Below are positions 6,708 through 14,269 of a DNA stretch of 64,000 bases, one piece after another. Below the pieces are notes generated by a model that saw only the letters and a list, made by a program, of their open reading frames with translations, made no database searches and was not told where the DNA came from. The stretch is from Gaiella occulta (lineage in GTDB: Bacteria > Actinomycetota > Thermoleophilia > Gaiellales > Gaiellaceae), in NCBI RefSeq assembly GCF_003351045.1, contig NZ_QQZY01000010.1:1-64000 (forward strand), read 5' to 3'. The first letter of the stretch is position 1; each line of letters begins with the position of its first letter. Made by a program: the position numbers and the translations under genes.

Positions 6708-7120
6708 AGACAGCCGCCGCGATCGCGCTCGACGACATCCTCGAAAAGGACTGGCAGCGCCAGGTCATCGACCTCGCGAACACATTCGGCTGGCAGCGGC
6801 CCATGCACATCTACGACAGCCGCCGCTCCGAACCAGGCTGGCCAGACCTCGCCCTCGTCCGCGACCGTCTCGTCCTCCTCGAGCTGAAACGAGAGAACGG
6901 CAGGCTCACAGCCGATCAGAAGCGCTGGATCAGAGCGCTCCTGGAAGCCCACGTCGAGGTCTACGTCGTCAGACCACGCCACTACCAGGAGCTCGCGCGC
7001 GTCCTCCAAGCTCGCGGCCACGTCGACGGCTGGACCGCCGCCCAATACGCAGCCCGCACACACCTACTCCACGAGCTCGACCACGACCTCGTACCCAACG
7101 CAAGGAGGCACACAGCATGA
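6704..7120 (+). CDS. VRR-NUC-type nuclease
   Basis: 138 aa, GTG 6704. RRSEPGWPDLALVRDRLVLL then ELKRENGRLTADQKRWI carries the compact PD-(D/E)XK arrangement of VRR-NUC enzymes (Asp in GWPDL, ExK in ELKRE). This is followed by ALLEAHVEVYVVRPRHYQEL, the usual C-terminal end of the fold. Stand-alone VRR-NUC proteins are common in phages and are thought to process recombination or replication intermediates. It sits just upstream of the replication gene. Confidence 0.85.
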   Translation: MKTAAAIALDDILEKDWQRQVIDLANTFGWQRPMHIYDSRRSEPGWPDLALVRDRLVLLELKRENGRLTADQKRWIRALLEAHVEVYVVRPRHYQELARVLQARGHVDGWTAAQYAARTHLLHELDHDLVPNARRHTA

Positions 7121-7530
7121 CCGCAACAGACACCGCCGCCGGACTCGTCATGCCCGACGGCACCACAGTGCCGCTCGAATCCGACGAGGCGACACAGCAC
7201 ATCCACGACGTCATGGCACGCGCTCACGGCGTCGACCCCGACACCGGAGAGCTGTTCGACACGAAGCCCTACGACCGGCCCGTCCCCAAGCTCGACGGCC
7301 GCCGCGCCAACGTGCTCAAGCTCGCGTTCGGCGGCCAGGTCGCGATCAGCATGGTCGACGAAGAGCAGCTCGACCACTACGCGAGCCTCCGCTTCGGCGA
7401 CGAAGTCGAGCTGCGCGTCACCGCCACCGTCGGCAAGCACGGATGGGCGCTCCGCATCGGCCCCGACGGCGACGAGAAAGTCACGCACACGGTCGGCCTA
7501 CACGTCCACAGCTACCGGATCGCCGGCTGA
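7117..7530 (+). CDS. Conserved-looking hypothetical protein, 137 aa
   Basis: ATG 7117 overlaps the nuclease stop. The N-terminal half contains HIHDVMARAHGVDPDTGELF; the C-terminal half is beta-rich (VAISMVDEEQLDHYASLRFG, then VELRVTATVGKHGWALR). The position between VRR-NUC and the replication gene suggests a DNA-metabolism accessory role. Not recognised. Confidence 0.65.
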   Translation: MTATDTAAGLVMPDGTTVPLESDEATQHIHDVMARAHGVDPDTGELFDTKPYDRPVPKLDGRRANVLKLAFGGQVAISMVDEEQLDHYASLRFGDEVELRVTATVGKHGWALRIGPDGDEKVTHTVGLHVHSYRIAG

Positions 7531-7533
7531 GAG

Positions 7534-8598
7534 ATGGCCCGAGCCTTCGCCAAGGTCAAGGGCAGCGTCTGGGGCGACCACGACTGGAAGCTCCTCGGGC
7601 CAGAAGAACAATGGGCCTACGTGCTCCTGCTCTCACAACCCCAGATCAACAACTGCGGCGTGCTGCCCTACGTCGTCACACGCTGGGCCCGCCTCGCCGC
7701 CGGCCTCACCATCGGCCGCGTCAACGACCTCATGCGCAGACTCGACCGCGCCGGGTTCGTCATCCTCGACCAGGAGACCGCCGAGGTGCTCGTCCGAACG
7801 TTCATCAAACACGACGAGGTCGAGAAGCAGCCGAACCTCCTCAAGGCCGCCAAACGCCAATACCTCGAGATCCAGTCGCCCCGCATCCGCGCCACCCTCG
7901 CCGCCGAATACCCCCACATCTTCGACCCCATCCCCGGCGACGACGCCGCCCTCACCGAAGGACTACCCGAACCCCTTTTCGAAGGGGTTCCCGAAGGGGT
8001 TCCCGAAGGGGTTCCGAAACCCCTTCCGAAAGGGGTAGAAAACGGCTTATCAAAGCCGATCGCGGAAGGGGTTCCCGAAGGGGTTCCGAATCCTCGCGCG
8101 CGCGCGCGAAAACCACCTTCACCTTCACTGCAGACTGCAACCAGCAGCCAGCAGCCCGCGCCCAACAACAGCGCGGACGCTGCTGCTGCCCGACTCCGAA
8201 CAGCCGGCTGGAACGACAGCCAGATCGCCGAAGCCACCACAGGCCGAGGACTCGACATCGCCACACAGCTCCTCGAACAACTCGAAGCAGACCCCACCTG
8301 CCGCAAACCCGGCGCCCTCGCCTGGACGAAATACCAGGCCGGCGAGCTCCCGAACAGCCCCCGCACCGAACTCGCAGCCGGAGCCGTCGGCACACGATCC
8401 ACCAGCCCCAACCACCCCCACGCCTGCCCCCACTGCGGCGTCACGACCAAGACCGCCGCCAGACTCGACGACCACATCGCCAACGTCCACACAGACGAGC
8501 CGCGCGTCGCCCCCAACACCACCGTCACCACCGAGATCGCCCGCCTCACCGGCAGGCCAGCAGGCGAACCCACCCTCACACCCAGAACGCCAGCTTGA
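7534..8598 (+). CDS. Phage replication-initiation-type DNA-binding protein
   Basis: 354 aa, ATG 7534. The N-terminal 130 residues (KVKGSVWGDHDWKLLGPEEQ, then CGVLPYVVTRWARLA, then VLVRTFIKHDEVEKQPNLLK) match the winged-helix replication-initiator proteins common in actinobacterial phages. A middle section of EGVP repeats (residues about 148-190) is encoded by the iteron array. The C-terminus has a C2H2-like finger (CPHCGVTTKTAARLDDHIAN VH). It probably binds the origin and recruits host helicase. No phage helicase or polymerase is visible. Confidence 0.75.
   Translation: MARAFAKVKGSVWGDHDWKLLGPEEQWAYVLLLSQPQINNCGVLPYVVTRWARLAAGLTIGRVNDLMRRLDRAGFVILDQETAEVLVRTFIKHDEVEKQPNLLKAAKRQYLEIQSPRIRATLAAEYPHIFDPIPGDDAALTEGLPEPLFEGVPEGVPEGVPKPLPKGVENGLSKPIAEGVPEGVPNPRARARKPPSPSLQTATSSQQPAPNNSADAAAARLRTAGWNDSQIAEATTGRGLDIATQLLEQLEADPTCRKPGALAWTKYQAGELPNSPRTELAAGAVGTRSTSPNHPHACPHCGVTTKTAARLDDHIANVHTDEPRVAPNTTVTTEIARLTGRPAGEPTLTPRTPA
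7970..8087 (+). repeat. Iteron array and hairpins inside the replication gene (candidate origin)
   Basis: The 12-bp unit CGAAGGGGTTCC occurs in tandem at 7980-7991, 7992-8003 and 8004-8015, and again at 8064-8075 (first base G) and 8076-8087. The first unit forms part of a 9-bp hairpin GAACCCCTT-TTCG-AAGGGGTTC. A second hairpin (ACCCCTT/AAGGGGT) lies at about 8019-8036, and an A/T-richer stretch with GGCTT-ATCA-AAGCC follows at 8044-8057. This resembles lambda, where iterons lie within the O gene. Confidence 0.6.
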
Positions 8599-8632
8599 TT
8601 CCGAAAAAAAAACCTCTACCCTGACCGCCCGT

Positions 8633-9160
8633 ATGACCACGACACCGCCGCAACGCACACGCGTCGACTGGGGCCGCGCCAAGGCCCGCTACGTCACCCT
8701 CGGCCCCGACGAGCGGTCTTACGCACGGATTTCGCGCGAGTTCGCCGTCTCAGAGGTCACCGTCCGCAAGTGGGCCAAGCGCGACGGCTGGCTCGAGGCT
8801 GCCGCCGACGCTGACAACAGGGCGGCGTCGGAGGCGCTGCGGGCGGCGGTGCGTTCGCTGGCCGACCGGAACACCCGGACGGTCCTCGCGACCGACCGTC
8901 TCCGCGACATCGTGCTCGACCCGGCGACGGAGATCGACCCGAACGTGGCGGTGCGGGCGCTGCCGCGGTACGCGCACCTCGAGCAGCTGATCGAGGGGCA
9001 GGCGACCAACCGGGTGGAGATCACGGATGTGCAGGCGATCGTGTCGGCCGTGTTCGTGGTCGCCGGCCGATTCGTGCCTTCCGATCGGCGGGACGACTTC
9101 ATGCGTGCCCTCGACGACGCGCTCGGCGGCCTCGTCGCTGTCGATCAGGGGGCCGCGTGA
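8633..9160 (+). CDS. Probable terminase small subunit
   Basis: 175 aa, ATG 8633. The N-terminal helix-turn-helix (ARISREFAVSEVTVRKWAKR DGW) followed by a long helical body (residues about 60-120) is the pattern of phage terminase small subunits, which bind the packaging site. The distance to the large subunit (10743) is unusual; seven small genes lie between. The 34 nt upstream contain an A-run and no clear Shine-Dalgarno. Confidence 0.6.
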   Translation: MTTTPPQRTRVDWGRAKARYVTLGPDERSYARISREFAVSEVTVRKWAKRDGWLEAAADADNRAASEALRAAVRSLADRNTRTVLATDRLRDIVLDPATEIDPNVAVRALPRYAHLEQLIEGQATNRVEITDVQAIVSAVFVVAGRFVPSDRRDDFMRALDDALGGLVAVDQGAA

Positions 9161-9345
9161 ACGCTCGGGCGGGATTGCGGCTGGGGGCCGGCGAGTACGG
9201 GCGGCTGCTCGGCCTCGACATCGACCAGGTGGTCGCGCGCCTCGACGGCCGCTCGGGTCTCGGGGCGGCGGAGGAAGCACCGTCAGGTGCCGCCGCCCCA
9301 GCAACTGACACCCCGGTGTACGTGAGCGAGAAGGAGCGCCGCTGA
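9157..9345 (+). CDS. Small hypothetical protein, 62 aa
   Basis: GTG 9157 in a GTGA overlap; stop overlaps the next ATG. The N-terminal LGAGEYGRLLGLDIDQVVAR may be a short helix pair. Not recognised. Confidence 0.5.
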   Translation: MNARAGLRLGAGEYGRLLGLDIDQVVARLDGRSGLGAAEEAPSGAAAPATDTPVYVSEKERR

Positions 9346-9590
9346 TGCTCGGCCGCGGCGCCCACATCAGCGTTGTCGCCGCGGTCGCCGGCACGATCCC
9401 GCCGCTCCTGAGCCTCGCCGGCGATCAGATGACCGTCCAGCAGCTCGAGACGCAGCTCGCGCAGCCCGCCGCCGTCATCCGGGCCGCCCTCCGCGTCCTC
9501 GCCAGGCAGGGCTACGTCGACTGGCCGGGCGAGCACGACCGAGTGCTCCTGACCGGCAAGAGCCGCGACCTCCTCGACACATGGATCTAG
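9345..9590 (+). CDS. Small winged-helix-like protein, 81 aa
   Basis: TGATG start. MTVQQLETQLAQPAAVIRAA then LRVLARQGYVDWPGEHDRVL has the layout of a winged-helix domain (recognition helix, then a beta wing). Probably DNA binding. Confidence 0.6.
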   Translation: MLGRGAHISVVAAVAGTIPPLLSLAGDQMTVQQLETQLAQPAAVIRAALRVLARQGYVDWPGEHDRVLLTGKSRDLLDTWI

Positions 9591-9593
9591 CCG

Positions 9594-10313
9594 ATGCACG
9601 CGATCGCGAACACCCACACGAGACGGATGCTCGCCGTCGTCTGGGACCTCGAACACCAGGGCGAGACCGTCCGCAACGTCGAGGGCCTCTGCCGCAAGAC
9701 GCTCAACCGGAACCCTCGCGCCGCGCAGATCGAGGCATGCGACTACGACGACGCACTCGCGTACCTGCTCGGAGCCGTCGTCGAGCTGCTGCCCCACTAC
9801 AGGCCGCGGGATTCCGGCAGCCGGCTCGGCGCCTACCTCGCCTGGAAGCTCGGGTTCCTGCTCAGCGACTACCTCGACAAACGGGACGGGAGACACGGTG
9901 AGAAGCGAGTCGTCGACACCAGGTACGCCGACGCCGCCGCGCGAGACCACGGTCTCGATGACCAGGATCCTGGCCTACATCGACCCGACCAGGCTGCCGG
10001 CGGAGGTGACGGAGATCCTCGAACAGATCGGGCCCTACCTCGCGGCTGGGCTGAGCTCGAGGGAGATCGGGCAGCGCTTCGGCCGATCGGACGACTGGGC
10101 GTCGACCCGGATCGCGAAGGTGCGGCGAGCGCTACTGGACGAGGCGGTCAGGTCCGGTCGGGAGATGGAAGCAGGGCTGCTCGAGCGGATCGAGGAGCTG
10201 CGTGGCGAGATTGCCCGGGGTGCGGCTGGCGCCACTACCCGGAAGCGCCAAACGGCACCCCCGGATGGCACTACCCCGACCGATGCACCTGCTGCGGAGG
10301 GCAGCTGACATGA
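9594..10313 (+). CDS. Sigma-like N-terminal part and zinc-ribbon end in one frame
   Basis: ATG 9594. Residues 1 to about 118 read as a genuine protein with a region-2-like stretch (DYDDALAYLLGAVVELLPHY, then LAWKLGFLLSDYLDKRDG). The middle of this frame (about 9960-10195) reads as a shadow, while the overlapping +1 frame (next entry) is coding there. From about 10203 this frame becomes convincing again: CPGCGWRHYPEAP, then GWHYPDRCTCCGGQL, a four-Cys zinc ribbon. Its TGA overlaps the next ATG at 10310. The likely product therefore crosses frames twice, by programmed shifts, by mutation or by sequence error. Confidence 0.5.
   Translation: MHAIANTHTRRMLAVVWDLEHQGETVRNVEGLCRKTLNRNPRAAQIEACDYDDALAYLLGAVVELLPHYRPRDSGSRLGAYLAWKLGFLLSDYLDKRDGRHGEKRVVDTRYADAAARDHGLDDQDPGLHRPDQAAGGGDGDPRTDRALPRGWAELEGDRAALRPIGRLGVDPDREGAASATGRGGQVRSGDGSRAARADRGAAWRDCPGCGWRHYPEAPNGTPGWHYPDRCTCCGGQLT
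9898..10308 (+). CDS. Sigma region-4-like protein in the +1 frame
   Basis: The GTG at 9898 or ATG at 9958 could start this frame. RILAYIDPTRLPAEVTEILE then YLAAGLSSREIGQRFGRSDD and STRIAKVRRALL form a sigma region 4-type helix-turn-helix. G+C at third positions is high to about 10200 and then falls, where the zinc-ribbon frame takes over. Together with the preceding entry it looks like a two-domain sigma-like factor split between frames. Confidence 0.5.
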   Translation: MRSESSTPGTPTPPRETTVSMTRILAYIDPTRLPAEVTEILEQIGPYLAAGLSSREIGQRFGRSDDWASTRIAKVRRALLDEAVRSGREMEAGLLERIEELRGEIARGAAGATTRKRQTAPPDGTTPTDAPAAEGS

Positions 10314-10618
10314 CCCCGAACGCGTTCCCCCGGCTGGCGCTCGTCGCCGCCTGCACCTGCTACGTCGTCGCGATCGCCGCCGTCTGGATCTACCTCGGCT
10401 GGGCCGCCGGCCTCGCGGCCGCGACCGCAGGACCGCTACTCGCGGCCGTCCTCACCGTCGAGGCCGCCGAGAAGACCACGCCGGCGGATCCGCGGGCGCT
10501 CGGTGTCGCCGACGTGAACGAGCTCGCAGACGAGCTCGACAGGCGAAAGCGGGCCGGCGAGGTGCCCGTCGCCCGCCGTGCCGGCAGACTGCTCGCCGGC
10601 ACCGGAGACGACAGCTGA
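10310..10618 (+). CDS. Two-span membrane protein, 102 aa
   Basis: ATGA overlap with the zinc-ribbon frame. Two adjacent hydrophobic spans (LVAACTCYVVAIAAVWIYLG and AAGLAAATAGPLLAAVLTV) are followed by a charged cytoplasmic tail containing DVNELADELDRRKR. It sits upstream of the terminase; function unknown. Confidence 0.6.
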   Translation: MTPNAFPRLALVAACTCYVVAIAAVWIYLGWAAGLAAATAGPLLAAVLTVEAAEKTTPADPRALGVADVNELADELDRRKRAGEVPVARRAGRLLAGTGDDS

Positions 10619-10746
10619 TGGGCAAACTGCCCGGCCTCCACCAGCGGCACCTCGACATCGCCCGGTTGCGCAACGCGGCCCAGCGGCGCGACCGGTCCGC
10701 CCGGCGTGCCGCCGCGAAGGCCCGGCAGGGCAAGCACCACCGGTGA
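10618..10746 (+). CDS. Very basic small protein, 42 aa
   Basis: TGATG start at 10618; its TGA overlaps the terminase GTG at 10743. It is rich in Arg, Ala and His (LRNAAQRRDRSARRAAAKAR). A nucleic-acid-binding role is plausible but unproven. Confidence 0.55.
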   Translation: MGKLPGLHQRHLDIARLRNAAQRRDRSARRAAAKARQGKHHR

Positions 10747-12629
10747 CCAACCCGCTCGCCGGCGTCCTCGACGCCGCCCGCCGCGGCCTCGAGCTGCAGT
10801 GGGCGGCCGACGAGCGGCGCGACGTCGAGCTCACCCAGGCCGAACGCTACGCGCGTGACCCGATCGGCTGGCTCAACTCCGGCCACGTGTGGATCGCCTC
10901 CAAGTTCGGCGAAGGACGGGCGGCGAAGCTCCGGCCGATCCGGCTGCGCCTGTTCCCGGACCAGGAGCTGACGATCCGCTCGTGGATCGACGTCGACCAT
11001 CTGCAGACGACCGGCGAGCTCGCGTTCGCGAACGTCGCGATCGAGAAGTCCCGGCAGATCGGCGAGACGTGGGCGTTCGCGGCCGCGATCGCGTGGGCCG
11101 TGCACTACCACCAGGTGACGCTCCTCGCGATGCACGTCGACGGCGGCGAGATCGACGACGGCGGCTCCCGCAACACCGTCAAGAGCCTGTTCGGCAAGGT
11201 GCGCTACATCGACCAGCGCCTCGACCGCGGCAAGCTGCCCGGTCTCGGCGACCTCGTGTTCCGGCCGTTCTCGAGAGAGCCCGCCAAGATCGAGAACCCC
11301 CGCAACGGCGCCGTCGTCTACGGCGAAGGCCAGACCGACAACCCGGGCCGCGGCAACACCGTCGACGGAGCCCTCGTCGACGAGGCCGCGTTCGTGCAGC
11401 ACGGCGAGAAGGTGTACGCGGCCCTCGACGAGGCCTGCCCGTCCGGGAAGGCGCTGCTGTCGACCGTCAACGGCGACGACAACTTCCACGCCCGCATCTG
11501 CGACGAGAAGCCGCAAGGGTGGACGTACCTGCGGCTGCACTGGTCGGAGCACCCCGTCTACCGGGAGGGACTCCACGTCGCCGGTGTCGCGGCCGCCGAC
11601 CAGCCGACCGTCGAGATGGCCGCCGCCGCCGCCGGCTGCGACCTGTGCGCCGGCACCCGGGCGGGCGTCAGCTGGAACCCGCGGGAGCCCAGGGCGCACC
11701 GCTACCCCGGCCGGCTGACGTCCCCCCACTACGACAGCCGCGTGATCGGGAAGACCGACGAGCAGGTCGCGAACGAGCTCGACATCGACCGGGAGCGGGC
11801 GCTCGGCGGCCGCGTCTACAGCGAGTTCCAGACCGACGTGCACGTCGTCGACGGCGGCATCGATATCGAGTTGGACGCGGCCACTGGGAAGCTGGTCGTG
11901 CCGCTCGAGCTCGCCTGGGACTTCGGCCTCGACGCCACCTCGATCCCTGTCGTGCAGAACGCCCCCGAGGAGGTGCGTGTCGTCGGGATCCTCGAGATGG
12001 GCGACCTGTTCGGCAGCAGCGCCACCCCCGAGGCCGTCGCCCAGCAGCTGCGCCTCTACCTGCAGGAGCTCGGACTGCCCGAGATTGAGACGACACCGGC
12101 GTTCAGCCGCCACATCCGCTGCGTCGGCGACCCCGCCGGCCAGGCCCGCTCCCTCGAGACCGGCAAGCCGTTCGTCAACCAGTACCGGCGGCAGGGGTTC
12201 TCGATCGGACGGCCGCCGTCACGCCTCACAAGCAGGGTCGACTTCTCGATCATCAGCGTCAAGCGGCTGCTCGCCGGCAGCCCCAAGCCGCTGCGGGTGT
12301 GCGGCGTGAAGGCCGCCGACTTCGCCGCCCACATGCGCAACAACGTGTGGCCGACCGACGCGCTCGGCCGCCGCCGCCAGGGCGCCACCACCCCTGAGGA
12401 CAACATCCACAACCACGCCTGCCGGGCGTTCGCCTATTGGGCGGTCGCGACGTTCCCTCCGGCCGGCGAGATCGCCGACGAGCAGGCCGCCGCGATCGTG
12501 GCGGACGACAACGCCGACCCGCCAGACGAGCACCCGCTCACACGCCGCCGCCGTCTCGCCCGCGGCCACGTCCGCCACGACGACGACCTCGGCCTGCCCG
12601 CTGACCTCGACTACGAACAGGCGCTCTAG
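10743..12629 (+). CDS. Terminase large subunit
   Basis: 628 aa, GTG 10743 coupled to the preceding gene. A Walker-A-like EKSRQIGET (101-109) and Walker B ALVDEAAF (210-217) belong to the packaging ATPase; the C-terminal half has the nuclease-type WDFGLDATSIPV and late HNHACRAFAYW segments. It cuts and pumps phage DNA into the prohead through the portal encoded immediately downstream. Walker A is degenerate, as is common in this family. Confidence 0.9.
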   Translation: MTNPLAGVLDAARRGLELQWAADERRDVELTQAERYARDPIGWLNSGHVWIASKFGEGRAAKLRPIRLRLFPDQELTIRSWIDVDHLQTTGELAFANVAIEKSRQIGETWAFAAAIAWAVHYHQVTLLAMHVDGGEIDDGGSRNTVKSLFGKVRYIDQRLDRGKLPGLGDLVFRPFSREPAKIENPRNGAVVYGEGQTDNPGRGNTVDGALVDEAAFVQHGEKVYAALDEACPSGKALLSTVNGDDNFHARICDEKPQGWTYLRLHWSEHPVYREGLHVAGVAAADQPTVEMAAAAAGCDLCAGTRAGVSWNPREPRAHRYPGRLTSPHYDSRVIGKTDEQVANELDIDRERALGGRVYSEFQTDVHVVDGGIDIELDAATGKLVVPLELAWDFGLDATSIPVVQNAPEEVRVVGILEMGDLFGSSATPEAVAQQLRLYLQELGLPEIETTPAFSRHIRCVGDPAGQARSLETGKPFVNQYRRQGFSIGRPPSRLTSRVDFSIISVKRLLAGSPKPLRVCGVKAADFAAHMRNNVWPTDALGRRRQGATTPEDNIHNHACRAFAYWAVATFPPAGEIADEQAAAIVADDNADPPDEHPLTRRRRLARGHVRHDDDLGLPADLDYEQAL

Positions 12630-12636
12630 CAGGCGG

Positions 12637-12648
12637 CGATAGTAGACC
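12637..12648 (+). promoter_or_regulatory. CGATAGTAG start motif before the portal gene
   Basis: CGATAGTAG then ACC, directly followed by the GTG start at 12649. Copy 1 of 8. Confidence 0.7.
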
Positions 12649-14103
12649 GTGCGTCTCACCCTTTTCGACCGCTCCTACGCCTCCGTGCCGACCGGCGATC
12701 TCACCGGGCCCGACCGGGGCGAGGCGGGCGCCGACGGCGAGCAGTGGCTGCGCGACATGCTGCAGGGCGGCCCCGACGTCAACCCCGAGCTGTCGGGCCG
12801 CCAGAAGTTCTTCGTCTACGACGAGATGCGCAAGACGTCGGCGTCGGTGAAGAGCCTGCTGATGTTCTACAAGCTGACCGTCCGGTCGGCCTCATGGTCG
12901 ATCGACCCGCACGACACCGATCCCGTGTCGAAGGTGATCCGCGACATGGTTGCGTGGAACCTCGGCCTCGACGGCGAGGACGGCCAGCTCGACCTGTCGT
13001 GGGGCAAGAGCCTCGAGCAGGGGCTGCAGATGCTCGAGTTCGGCTGCATGTTCGAGGAGCTCGTGTGGGGCGATGTGCGCCGCTGGCGGGACGCCGACGG
13101 CGACGAGCACCTTGTGCGGCCGCTCGCCCGCCTGGCCCCACGGCTGCCGGCGTCCGTGCAGAAGGTCGAGTATGGGTCTGACGGCCGCATCTCCCGCCTC
13201 ACTCAGGGGATCGCGAACACACGGCCGATCCCGGGCGACAAGCTGTCCTACCTCGTGTTCGAGCCCGCCCCCGGAACGTGGGACGGCGTGTCGCTGCTGC
13301 GGCCCGCCTGGGGCGCCTGGAAGCTGCAGAAGCTCCTGATGATCTCGACGGGGATCGGCTGGGACCGCTACTCGGCCGGCACCCCGGTCGTATGGCACCC
13401 CGACACCCCCGAAGGGGCGGAGCGCGCCCGGACGATCGGCCGCAACGTCCGTACCCACCAGCGCGCGTACGTGCATCTGCCCGTCCCGCAGGGAGGCACG
13501 AAGGCCGACTCCGAATGGGCGATCGACATCCTGAACGCCGCCCAGTCGCTCGCGGAGCCGTCGACGCTGCTGCGCTGGTGCTCCGAGCAGATCGCCGAGG
13601 CGGGCCTGCAGCACTTCGCCCGCCAGGGCCTTGGCCAGACAGGCGCGCGCGCGTCGGCCGAGACGCAGGCCGACCCGTTCTATTTGGCCGCACAGGTGCT
13701 CGCCGAAGACCTCGCGCTCGAGCGCAAGCGCCAGGTCGTCAGGCAGCTCGTCGAGGTCAACTTCGGCCGGGAGGCGGCCGACTACCGGATGCCGAGGCTG
13801 ACGGTGTCGAAGCTGCGGGCCCGCAACATCGACGTGATCGCCCGCGCGATCTCGCTGCTCGAGCCGGCAGGCTTCACGTTCACGGACCGCGAGGCGCAGG
13901 ACGACGTCCGCGACCTCCTCGGCCTCACGAATCTCCCCAACGACCTTGAGCAGCACGGCATCCCGCGCGACCGGCTGCTCGCAGCCCTGTCCGCCGCCGG
14001 ACTCGACCAGGCGCAGCTCGCCGCCGTCGTCAACAGCCTGCCCTCCGACGTCGGTGTGGCCCGCAACACCGTGCCGAAGGAGGGCGCGGGGCTCGCAGCC
14101 TGA
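12649..14103 (+). CDS. Portal protein
   Basis: 484 aa, GTG 12649. LSGRQKFFVYDEMRKTSASV near residue 45 and the following LTVRSASWSIDP, then WGKSLEQGLQMLEFGCMFEE and APGTWDGVSLLRPAWGAWKL, match the Mu gp29/DUF935-type portal family. It forms the dodecameric vertex channel for DNA packaging. Position between terminase and the MuF gene supports this. There is no Shine-Dalgarno; the CGATAGTAG word takes that place. Confidence 0.85.
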   Translation: MRLTLFDRSYASVPTGDLTGPDRGEAGADGEQWLRDMLQGGPDVNPELSGRQKFFVYDEMRKTSASVKSLLMFYKLTVRSASWSIDPHDTDPVSKVIRDMVAWNLGLDGEDGQLDLSWGKSLEQGLQMLEFGCMFEELVWGDVRRWRDADGDEHLVRPLARLAPRLPASVQKVEYGSDGRISRLTQGIANTRPIPGDKLSYLVFEPAPGTWDGVSLLRPAWGAWKLQKLLMISTGIGWDRYSAGTPVVWHPDTPEGAERARTIGRNVRTHQRAYVHLPVPQGGTKADSEWAIDILNAAQSLAEPSTLLRWCSEQIAEAGLQHFARQGLGQTGARASAETQADPFYLAAQVLAEDLALERKRQVVRQLVEVNFGREAADYRMPRLTVSKLRARNIDVIARAISLLEPAGFTFTDREAQDDVRDLLGLTNLPNDLEQHGIPRDRLLAALSAAGLDQAQLAAVVNSLPSDVGVARNTVPKEGAGLAA

Positions 14104-14107
14104 TCCC

Positions 14108-14269
14108 GTGCGAGCGAGGCGCCACAGCGGCTGGAAGCACCACGTGAACGTGCGCCGGACGCGGCGCCGGTGGAAGCTCCGCAGACGAGCGTGGGGCGCC
14201 GCGCGCCGCCTGTGGGTCGCTCGGCAGCGTGAGCGCGACACCAGAGTCGACCTGGACGACTGGGCATGA
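14108..14269 (+). CDS. Small Arg/Trp-rich protein, 53 aa
   Basis: GTG 14108 (alternatives at 14144 and 14150); its TGA overlaps the next ATG 14266. Sequence is strongly basic (VRRTRRRWKLRRRAWGAARR). Supported by coupling only. Confidence 0.4.
   Translation: MRARRHSGWKHHVNVRRTRRRWKLRRRAWGAARRLWVARQRERDTRVDLDDWA

Noticed and set aside
7980-8087. Repeat cluster as a CRISPR array
   Set aside because: Units are 12 bp in direct tandem without spacers and lie inside a coding gene; iterons explain it better.
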